This document shows, piece by piece, positions 54,859 through 64,000 of a stretch of 64,000 nt of DNA. Where the stretch lies: contig CANJKZ010000724.1 of assembly GCA_947471745.1 (NCBI GenBank), positions 744,001 through 808,000 on the forward strand. The letters are read 5' to 3'. The position numbers and the translations under genes were made by a program. The first letter of the stretch is position 1. Every line of letters starts with the position of its first letter. This stretch comes from Closterium sp. Naga37s-1 (lineage: Eukaryota; Streptophyta; Zygnematophyceae; Desmidiales; Closteriaceae). Below the pieces are notes generated by a model. The model was not told where the DNA came from, did not search any database, and worked only from the letters and a program-made list of their open reading frames with translations.

Positions 54859-56002
54859 TGTCAACGGGAGTTGTGTGTTGGCCCCGTCCTCGCTTGGGCG
54901 GAGCCGACTTCGTTGTCGGGTGTCCGGGGAGCGCAGCCGACCAGCCGACCTGCTGCAGCCGACCGGCGACGCCGACCTGGGCGTCTGGACGGCGTTCTGG
55001 GCGCCTGGACGCCGACCTGGGCGTCTGGACGGCGTCCTGGGCGCCTGGACGCCTACCTGGGCGTCTGGACGGCGTCCTAAGCGCCTGGACGCCGACCTGG
55101 GCGTCTGGACGGCGTCATGGGCGCCTGGACGCCGACCTGGGCGTCTGGACGGCGTCCCGGGCGCCTGGACGCCTACGTGGGCGTCTAGACGGCGTCCTGA
55201 GCGCCTGGACGCCGACCTGGGCGTCTAGACGGCGTCTTGGGCGCCTGGACGCTAACCTGGGCGTCTGGACAGTATCCTGGGCGGCTGGACGCCGACCTGG
55301 GCGTCTGGACGGCGTCCTGGACGCCTGGACGCCGACCTGGGTGTCTGGACGCCGTCCTGGGCGCCTGGACGCCGACCTGGGTGTCTGGACGCCATCCTGG
55401 GCGCCTGGACGCCGACCTGGTTGCCCGGTTGACACAGTTACCCAGGCGACGGGCACTGCGGGGTGCGCGAGAGTCGCCCAGGGGGTTATTGCGAAGCCGA
55501 CCTCGGAGTGGTATCCCCAGGTCGACGTGGAGGATCCGGTGCAGTCGTGGGCACATGGTCAGCTTGGCGTATGTGCTGTGAACGTGACGAGGCACATCAC
55601 GCCAAGCAGCTGCGAGCACATGCGAAGCAGGTGCGCTGCTGTCCTGCGGGTGCAACGCTGTGCAGCCGCCTTGCTGCAGCGTTGTCACACCGTCGACTTG
55701 CAGCGTTGGCAGATCGCGACTTTGCACTGCTGGAGCGCGGCCGACCATGCAGTGCTGGAACGCGGTCGACCGTGCTGCGCTGGCAGTCGACCTGCATGCT
55801 TGCTAGCATCTGATGTAGTCCATTATTGCCTTGCATTGTGTACCATTGTTGTAAACGTTTTCTAGTGAAACTCTTGCCAACTTTCCACGTAAATGCGCAA
55901 GTAGAGAGAGCACAAGTGAACGACTAAGGAACGAACGCTACGATCACTCCTACCCCGTGCCTACCCCGTAGACTAGCTCCCGTTGTACGAGTTATCTTCG
56001 CA
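54859..56002 (+). repeat. 5' LTR of copia-C E5 with an internal minisatellite
   Basis: TGTCAACGGG to CTTCGCA, 1,144 bp. From about 54977 to 55430 it carries about eleven copies of a 40-bp unit made of two similar 20-bp halves (GACGCCGACCTGGGCGTCTG and GACGGCGTCCTGGGCGCCTG). The sister LTR at 45695 has a different, shorter array at the same place. Confidence 0.85.
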
Positions 56003-56478
56003 TGGTGCGGTGAGCGTGGACGGCATCGCGACTTACCTTCAGTCTAGCCGACTTAGGTGCGCACTACCTATTTTGTTCGTAGGCCGGCAGCAGCTTTAGT
56101 CGCCATGGTTGGCCCCGTAGGTGACACGGGTGTCGTGGATACCCTGGAGACACGCCTGGCTGATGCGAGGAAACGCCACGAGGATGGCGAGTACGGGGAG
56201 ACCCTCCCATTGGAGGTCGTCGAGTTAGGCATCCGTGCAAAGTGGGCGACGGAACACCCCCCTCGACCTGCCTCTCCTCGACCGGTGAACAACTAAGGCG
56301 GGTCGACGTGGGCGTCAACGCCGGTGACCAAGTCGACAGCAGTGCGGGAGGCACGTCGAGGCAGAGAGGGGTGTTCCGGACGGCCGACGGTTAAGTCGGC
56401 GGCGTTCTGGCGCGAGGGCAGCAGTCGTCGGCGGCTGCGGGCTCCTCACAAGGCGACGTCGGTGGGCGTCGAAGCAGT
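56003..56478 (+). other. leader of copia-C E5 with primer site and a small frame
   Basis: The LTR is followed by TGGTGCGGTGAGCG, the likely primer site, which is not of the initiator-Met type. A small frame (56057-56296; LETRLADARKRHEDGEYGE) precedes gag. It could be an upstream frame or the lost start of gag; no domain is recognised. Confidence 0.45.
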
Positions 56479-59400
56479 GTGACGCCGGCGTCGGCGACCC
56501 ACGTGACTGCAGGAGGGATCGCGCCGACCTACGGGCACTTCAAGTTCACGCCGGACAAGGTCTTGGTCACGGCGCCCCTGGTAGGTCGGCACGACCTTCT
56601 CACGTGGAAGGAATCCATCGAGCCCCAGATGGAGATGGCCGGGCTGATGTGCTTTGCCGACGGCACCGTGGAGACGCCGCCTGCGAGCAACGCCGAGCTG
56701 CGTGCGGAGTTCCGTGCTGTGCAGCTGCTGACCTTCACGGTCATCTCGCGTTGCTGCTCGCCGGTGGTGCAGATTGCCTTGAAGTCGTGCCGGATTCACC
56801 TGGACGCCGGTTACCGGGCATGGCAGTTCATCACGTCGACGTACCAGGTCACCGACGACCTGTATATCGGCCAGCTGGAGGAGCAAATGGCGCACCTGCG
56901 GATGGGCGAGCATGAGACAGCAACCGACTACTGCAACTGAGCTCGGCGTCTCCTTGCCTGCATGCGGATGGCCGGCGTCGAGTACTCGACGGCGTCGTAC
57001 GTCACGCACATCATCAAGGGGCTCCCGAGCGGCTACAACATGATGAAGCGGCTGTCGGTGGTGGCGGGCACGCGAGAGTCGCTCAACGAGGACTCGCTGA
57101 CCTCGTACATCCTGAGGGACGAGGCGATGCAGGAGGCCGAGAGGTCCACGGGGCTCCTGCCGCAGGCGAACTACGTCACCCCGTCGAAGCAAGGAAGCCG
57201 ACCGGGGCAACGCGGCAAGCCTGGCGGCGGTGGTAGCGGAGGTGGGAGGCCGACCAAGGACGCCGACAAGCAGAAGTCGGCCAAGGATGGCGGTCGAGGA
57301 GGAGGAGGCTGGCGTCGGGAGTGCTGGCTGTGCGGCGACCCCGACCACCTCTCCTTCGAATGCCCCGACCGCACCGACTCCGACGACGACGACACGAAGG
57401 GAGGCCGAGGGAGGTCGGCCGGACGTCGCCCTCGCCAGGAGAGCAAGCCGCGCAAGGAGAAGCAGTCGACCAAGTCGACGTCGGCGAAGGACGCCGACTC
57501 CTCATTTGGCGGCAAGGGGCGAGGCGACGGGGAGGCGTCGTGCTCGCTGGTCGGTGTCGTGGAGCCGACCGTCTCGCTGGCGCCAGAGGCCGGCGAGGAC
57601 TTCCAGGCGGTGGCAGCAGTCGTGCGGGCGAACCCGGCGGTGGTCCTGCTCGACAGCGGTTGCTCGCACCACCTGATGGGGACGAAGGAGGTCTTTGTCA
57701 ACGTAAAGCCGAGCGGCGACGTCAAGCACGTGCGCGGCTTCAATGGGGCGCTGCAGGACGTCCAGGGCCGGGGCACAGTCGCCTTGCAAGGAGAAGCCGG
57801 GAAGCAGGTGCTCATCCCCGACGTGCTCTACGTCCCAGACGTGCAGGCGAACTTGCTGTCAGCCGGCCAGCTGAAGGAGAGCGGCGTGAAGCTGCAGGAC
57901 GATGGTGACGGGATGCTCCTCGTCTTGGCGGCAGGGGACGTGATCGGTCGGGCGACGTACACCGGCCGGGTCTTCTGCACCGACCTTCGTCCCTGCTCGG
58001 CGAAGTTGATGTCGACCACGACGGAGACAGTGGCTCTGCGGGCGATCATCTCGGCGGTGCCGTCGACGCCGGCCAGGTGGCACGCGAGGCTTGCTCACGT
58101 CGGCGTTGACACCATCACGAGCTCGGCGAAGCATGAGGTCGCCACCGGCTGGACATCAAGCCGTCGACCGGCACCGATGCCCCGTGTGTCTCGTGCGTTG
58201 GCGGGAAGCTGGCGCGGCACACCTTCCCTGACAAGGGCTCGGACGCCGACGATGCCCTGGCCGTCGTGCACATCGACCTGTGCGGGCCGTTTCGGGTGGC
58301 TGCCAAGGACGGGAGCCTATACTTCCTACTGCTGAAGGACCGCAAGACCCGCTACGTATGGGTGAGGCCGGTCGCCAAGAAGTCCGACGTGCTGCGGGAG
58401 TTCGAGAAGTGGCTGGTGGGGGCTGAGCGGCAGACGAAAAAGTCGGTGCTGATGTCGCGTGCTGACCGGGGAGGGGAGTTCCTCGGGAAGGAGTTCACCG
58501 ACTTCGTGGACGGCAATGAATCGTCCACAACTTGACCTGCCCCTACACACCGCAGCAGAACGACATGGCGGAGCGGGAGATGCGGACGGTGGTGGAGTCG
58601 GTGCGTACGATGCTGCTGCACATGGGCGTGCAGCACCACTCGTGGCACCTCGCTCTGCGGCAGGCCGTCTAGGTTCGCAACTGCCTGGAGAGGTCGACCC
58701 TGCCGCCGGGGACGACGCTGCACCAGCTGCTGACCGACAAGAAGCCCGACCTGACGCTGGCCCGTGTGTGGGGCTGCATGGCGCAGTTCCTGGTCCCCGA
58801 GCAGCAGCGCGGTGGCAAGCTGAAGCCGAAGTCCAGGTGGGGCCTTCACCTCGGTGTGTCAGAAGAGAGCAAGGGCTGGGAGCTCCTCGACCTCACCGAC
58901 AACAGGGTGGTCATCACGTCGGACGTGGTGTTCTACGAGACTATGTCGTTGGAAGTGTGGAAGTCGGAGCACGGGCCGGCGTCGGGACGGGCGCAGGTCG
59001 ACCCGCCGACGGACACCTCGACGGCGTCATTTCCCCTGCTCGCCGAGGTCAGCGAGCAAGCTGATGAGGACGCCGAGGACGTCCTCCCCTCTCTCCCTTC
59101 CCCTGCTCCTCTTGACCCACCCCTCATAGCCGACCTGCAGAAGCTGACGCCGGCGTCGGCCTCTGGCGATGAGGGGAGAAGTGGGGCGTCGCCCGTGGCG
59201 CCGGCCAAGAGCATCACCGGTGGCCGACGTGACGTCAAGCAAGTCGGCGTGGGAGAGAAGCCGCCGACGACAGGGGAGCAGCGGGTGGAGAGGAAGCAAC
59301 CGACTTTGCTGAAGCCGGTGAAGGAGGTGGCGGTAGGGAAGCCACCGACAGGGGAGCAGCCCACAGTGAAGCCGACAGGGGAGCCGCCGGCAACCGGGCA

Positions 59401-60109
59401 GTCGGCAGGGGAGCCGACGACTGTGGAGAAGTTGACAAGGACGCCGACTTTGGAGCAGCAGGACGGCGAAGGCAGTGAAGCCGGCGACGATGACGGGGAG
59501 CAGTCGGACGCCGGGAAGTCCACCGACAGCGACGTGGTGGAGGTCCAACCTGGACCACGGTGTTCAGGCCGACTTCGGGGGCCGCCTGAGCGGCTGACCT
59601 ACCATGTCTGCCTTCCGCCGGCTGCCTTCGCCACCGTGTACGGCGACGCCGATGATGATCTGCTGTACAGCGACGCCGAGGATGACGTCGACCTTCCGGA
59701 GCTCGACCCCGACATGCACGCCGACCCCGAGCACCGCTGGAACATCGCAACGATGACGGTGGAGGAGGCGTTGGCGAGCTGGAAGGGCAGGGCGGTGAGG
59801 GCCGCCATGGACGAGGAGATCCGCAGCCTCATCGGCATGGGCACTTGGGAGCTGGTAAACATCATGAAGAACCGGTGGGTCCTGATGACCAAGTACCACT
59901 TGGACGACACAGTCGCCCGGGAGAAGGCGAGGCTGGTCGTGAAGGGCTTCACGCAGGTGTATGGCGCCGACTACGACGAGACGTACGTGCTGGTGAGCAG
60001 TTACGTCACGCCGAGGATCTTCCTCAGCATCGTCCCCGTCCTCGACCTCAACCTGATGCAGCTCGACATGAAGAACGCCTTCCTGCAGAGAAAGCTCGAC
60101 AGGGTGCTG

Positions 60110-60238
60110 TGTGAGAATACTAGCAAGGAATGTTTGAATTAGGAATGAAGGGGGATACAAGTAGGAAACCCTAAGTTGTGTCCCCTCTAAGGTGAGCCCC
60201 ACTACAGCCTACAAAGTAGAAACATGTAATGTTTGACA
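60110..60238 (-). repeat. 3' LTR of copia-A E6
   Basis: 129 bp; - strand TGTCAAACAT to TATTCTCACA. TGCTG (60105-60109) is the expected target duplication; its partner is beyond the window. Confidence 0.8.
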
Positions 60239-60349
60239 CACCCCCATAGGCAAAGTGGGGGAGAACAAGAGGTCACAAGACCAGTCAAGCAAAGCAAAGC
60301 AAGCTCAGGGTGGATCACGACGTCACCACGCAGTCTGAGCACAAGCAAG

Positions 60350-60363
60350 TGGCCACAAGGCCA
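60350..60363 (-). other. conserved hairpin in copia-A E6 3' untranslated region
   Basis: TGGCC-TTGT-GGCCA on the - strand, as at 241-254, within the best conserved part of the 3' untranslated region. Confidence 0.5.
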
Positions 60364-62779
60364 GTTCACATGCAGAGTTATATAAAGGAGAAAAGCAATA
60401 CAGTGATCACAACCTAGTAAGTGTAAGCATGCAGGTATATGTATAGAGATCACAGTACAAGCAGAGTCAAGAAGTAAGCAAGTGAGGCACAGTAGGCACA
60501 AGGCCTAGAACAGTACAGAAACGCTGATGATCACAAGGCTGAAGGGCCTTGGTGAAGACATCAGCAGTGTTGGCCCGAGTGGCCACGTAAGCAAGACGAA
60601 GCTGACCACGCTGCTGCAACTCTCGAGCAAGGAAGTAGCGCAGAGCGATGTGCTTCGTTCTGTGCTCCAGTCTGTGCTCCTGACACAAGGCAATCATGGC
60701 CTTGTTGTCGACGTACAGCACTGGAGGAGAACGAGGCGGCTCACCAAGGTCGGTCAGCAGGTAGGTGAGCCAGCGTAACTCCTGTGCAGCCATGGCCCCT
60801 GCGTAGATCTCAGCCTCACAACTGGAGCTGAGAACAGAAGACGAGCGGGTAGACCGCCAAGAAACAGAGCCGGAGCCAAGGCTGAAGGTGTAACCCTGTG
60901 ACGACCGCTGCGTAGTCAACTCGTCAGCCCAATAAGCGTCTGGACCTCGCCCTCCAAGCACGAGCCCCATGCCCGACGTACTGCACAAGTAGCGCAACAC
61001 CCTCTTAGCAGCATCCATGTGCTCCTTCCTGTGTCGGCCAGGAGCGACATAGCGTGCTAGGATGCTAAGAGTGTAGGCTAGGTCAGGTCGAGTGCAGGTC
61101 ATCAGGTACATGAGGCAGCCCACAAGCTCTGGATACGGGCCACTCGGCTCTACTGACTCGTCCGAAGGTGGAGCTGAGAGCGAGTGACCGGTAGGCAGAG
61201 GAGTGGACTGTGGCGAGGAGTACGTGAAGCGGAAGCGCTGAAGGACCTGCTGCACCATGTGTGACTGAGTCAAGGTAATGGTGCGCTGTGCTCTGTCCCG
61301 GGTGATCCGCAAGCCAAGATAGCTTGTCAGCTCACCCAGGTCTGTGCACGTGTGTCTCTTCTGCAGCTCCGACTTCACGTGGGCGAGTGCCTCAGTGTCA
61401 GCAGTAGCAAAGACCAAGTAGTCTACGTACACGAGAACGTAGAACGGCGGCAGAGTGGTGTCGGTGCGTAGAAACAGCGACGGGTCAGCAGTAGAAGGAG
61501 CAAACCCAAGAGCAGCAAGAGTCGTTCTCAGTGTGTCGTGCCACTCACGGGGTGCCTGGCGGAGACCGGAGACTGGCCGCCGGAGGCTCCACTGGGTACC
61601 AGGAGGAAACGACCCAGTGAAGCCAGGTGGGCGGCGCAGCCAGATCTCCTCGTGCAGGCTTCCCTGTAGGAAATCAGTGCTGAAGTCAAGAGAGTGGAGC
61701 TCGTAGTCACGCTGAGCGGCGACGTGCAGCAGAACCCGAAGAGTGGTCATCTTCGGGGTCGGGGAGAAGGTCTGGAAGAAGTCAACTCCCTCACGCTGAC
61801 TGAAGCCGCGTGCAACGTAATGCGCCTTGAAGACATGCGGAGAACCCGGCGGCCGCTTCACCCTGAAAATCCACATGCCACTGACGATGTTCGCCCCAGG
61901 CGGGGGAACCTCGTCGACGTAGGTGCCTGTGGACTTCCAGGAAGCCATCTCTGTGTCCATGGCTGACTGCCACTGAGAGGAGTAGGGACCCTCTATCGCC
62001 TCTGCGTAAGAGCGCGGGGTCGGGATGTCTGGTGCATCCGGGTCTCCCTCAGGGGCAATCAGCATGGACACGAGATGAGGTAAAGCAGCGGCAAAGCACT
62101 CAAACTCCTCCTGTCTGTCCTCAAGGACGTCCGTGCCAAGAGCACACTCACCCCCGACGGACGGAGGACAGACAGACTCAGTCTCAGACTCAGCAACAAG
62201 GCTAGCGGCGTAGTCTAGACGACAGGCGGCAACAAAGTCAACAAGCTCAGCCACTAGAGCAGACGCAGCAGTGGACTCAAAGGAAGGGTCAGTGACAACA
62301 GTGGCGAGGAAACGCGCGAAAGTAGGACTGGTAGCACGAAGGGAGTCAGACTCCGGGTCCGGACCGTCAGGAAGAGAGGACGCAGGAGGAGACGGCAGAG
62401 GGACACGCTGTGGAGCAGTGGAAGGACGCGGAGTCATATAGTGGGTGCCAGGGACAGGAGGAGGACGCTCACGCGGAACACGACGACCAGTGCGGACAGC
62501 GCGGACAGGCGACGCTGGACGAGACTCAGGCGACGCAGGACGAGACTCAGGCTCACGACGCTCCGTAAGACCTCTAGTCGGTCCAGAGTAAGGAGAAGGA
62601 CCAGGCAGTGGAGAGGCTGGCTGTAACTGTGACTGCGACTGGACAGGCGGTGGACTCAGTAAGGGAGGAGTAGGACCAGTAAAGGGCGGGAGGCCAAGAA
62701 CCTGCTGAAGGAGCGGAACGTAGTACGGCCGCGGCCGCGCAGCGCCTCCTGAACCAGCAGAGACAACACCAGCACCCTC

Positions 62780-63440
62780 AGCTCCAGGGTCTCCAGCTAC
62801 AACTCCTGCAGCACCACCAGCTCCAACAGCTCCAGCACCTCTGTTCCAACTCCCGCAGCAGCTCCAGTCCCAGTAGCTCCAGCACCAGTAGCTCCAGCAC
62901 CTCCAGTACGAGCACCTCCAGGACCAGCGGCTCCAGCAGCTCCAGCACCAGCAGCACCTCCAGCAGCTCCAGCACCAGCAGCACCTCCAGCAGCTCCAGC
63001 ACCAGTAGCACCTCCAGCAGCACGAGCACCTCCAGCAGCTCCAGCACCAGAAGCACCTCCAGCAGCACCACCAGCAGCTCCAGCACCAGCAGCACCTCCA
63101 GCAGCTCCAGCACCAGCAGCACCTCCAGCAGCCCCAGCACCAGCAGCACCTCCAGCAGCACCACCAGCAGCTCCAGCACCAGCAGCACGTCCAGCAGCAG
63201 GCCCCCCAGCTCCAGCACCACGGCTACAGCGCCGAGCGTACCACTCACGAAGCTGCCGTGGAGAGAGGGGCTCCCGCCGCGACGGGACACTCGGAGGACC
63301 TCCTGTCTCAGCACCCCCAGACACAGCACCCCCAGGCGCAGCACCCCCAGACTCAGCAACCCCAGGCTCAGCACCCCCAGGCTCAGCACCCCCAGACTCA
63401 GCAACCCCAGGCTCAGCACCCCCAGGCTCAGCACCCCTAG
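62780..63440 (-). repeat. in-frame minisatellite linker, copia-A E6
   Basis: Two arrays: a GAAGGAAGAG-type one (about 62800-63200) and a GAEPGVAESG-type one of 15-bp units (about 63300-63440). Confidence 0.8.
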
Positions 63441-64000
63441 CAGCACCAGAGTCAACAGCTACCTCAACAGGCTCGACTGCATCTACCTGAGACACACCTG
63501 AGAGGGCAGGACCCTGAGGGGGGAGGGGGTCTACCGGAGGAGTACCTGGCGCGAGGAAGAGCGGCGGGGGGGGGAGGGGGGCAGTGCGGTAGGGGAAGAG
63601 ACGGTAGTAAGGAATCGACTCTCAAACGTGACGTCCTGAGAGGACAGAACACGGCGCGAGGTGGGGTGGTAAAACTGCCAACCAGGCGCGTCAGGGGGGA
63701 AGCCAAGGAAGACGCAGGGAACGGCACGGGAGGACAGCTTGTCCGCAGACAAGTCGCGGACGAAAGCTCGAGATCCCCAGACACGGAACGCAGACGCATC
63801 GCCAACCTTCCCCGTCCACCGCAGAGTGGGGGTGGTCTCCGGCATGGAGACCCGGGGCTGGAGGTTGATCTGATGCGCCGCGTACTGAACCGCGAACGGC
63901 CACAGAAAATGGGGAGCAGCCGCATGGATCATGGACGTACGAGCGACGTCCATGACCATGCCAATGCGGCGCTCAGCAATCCCATTTTGCTGTGGAGAGG

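Larger units (their letters stand above)
54859..60109 (+). mobile_element. copia-C element E5, 5' LTR to RT, entered by copia-A E6
   Basis: 5' LTR (54859-56002), leader, gag (from about 56479; HFKFTPDKVLV, LLTWKESIEPQ), CCHC knuckle (CWLCGDPDHLSFEC, about 57330), protease (LLDSGCSHHLMG, about 57650), integrase (58080-58760), linker and RT up to MKNAFLQRKLDRVL, where the copia-A LTR begins at 60110. The remainder lies beyond the window. Closely related to E3. Broken, with a few breaks. Confidence 0.85.
60110..64000 (-). mobile_element. copia-A element E6, runs off the right edge
   Basis: 3' LTR (60110-60238), 3' untranslated region (60239-60466), RNase H and RT (60467-62437; FYVLVYVDYLVFA, YVDNKAMIALC, NTADVFTKALQP), the repeat-rich linker (62780-63440) and integrase from 63530 on (SMIHAAAPHFLWPF). 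It sits inside the RT of copia-C E5. The upstream part, with gag and 5' LTR, lies beyond 64000. Few breaks; RT and RNase H read well. Confidence 0.9.

Noticed and set aside
62800-63440. Regular short repeats that at first glance recall a CRISPR array or satellite
   Set aside because: The units are 15-30 bp without spacers, in frame, and in the linker between integrase and RT of a copia-A element.

Overview
This window is almost entirely nested retrotransposon sequence from a nuclear eukaryotic genome, most likely from the green/streptophyte (plant or charophyte-alga) lineage. The evidence is several Ty1/copia families, two of them with primer sites of the initiator-Met-tRNA type common in plants, one Ty3/gypsy element, and one tyrosine-recombinase (PAT/Ngaro-like) retrotransposon of a kind better known from green algae than from flowering plants. 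I cannot name the species. No rRNA, CRISPR array, operon or confidently intact host gene is visible.

Left third (1-19140): bases 1-483 are the 3' end of a copia-A element, followed by a pogo-like DNA transposon remnant (484-947). A second copia-A element on the + strand (about 1020-19140) is split by two insertions: a tyrosine-recombinase retrotransposon (2562-7744, - strand) and a very young copia-D element (10939-17412, - strand, LTRs differing at one base by eye, TCTTC target duplication).

Middle (19140-30169): this is the least repetitive part. It holds a 1.5 kb non-autonomous copia-A derivative (20310-21812, ATAAT target duplication), weak signs of a split coiled-coil gene with a duplicated exon-like block (about 23640-24183, - strand), a 71-bp perfect inverted copy of part of the 1.5 kb element (24579-24649), an old copia-B relic, a gag-plus-protease copia-B element (25962-29603, CGACC target duplication), and an unknown Cys-rich/Arg-Gly-Ala frame cut by the next insertion.

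Right half (30170-64000): two copia-A copies in line on the - strand (30170-37013 and about 37014-40998), a 5'-incomplete copia-C on the + strand (about 40999-46708), a copia-A 5' part (46725-48257), and an outer copia-A whose pieces at 48258-49433 and 54608-54858 are separated by a gypsy element (49434-54607). The gypsy carries a 196-bp insertion with a tRNA-like module. A second copia-C (54859 onward) enters the same outer copia-A and is itself entered at 60110 by another copia-A that runs off the window.

The main interest is the tyrosine-recombinase element with its split direct repeats, the layered insertion order, the small templated insert, the tRNA-like insert, and conserved non-coding structure at the copia-A 3' ends. 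All coordinates of degraded ends are approximate, and divergence figures are hand counts.
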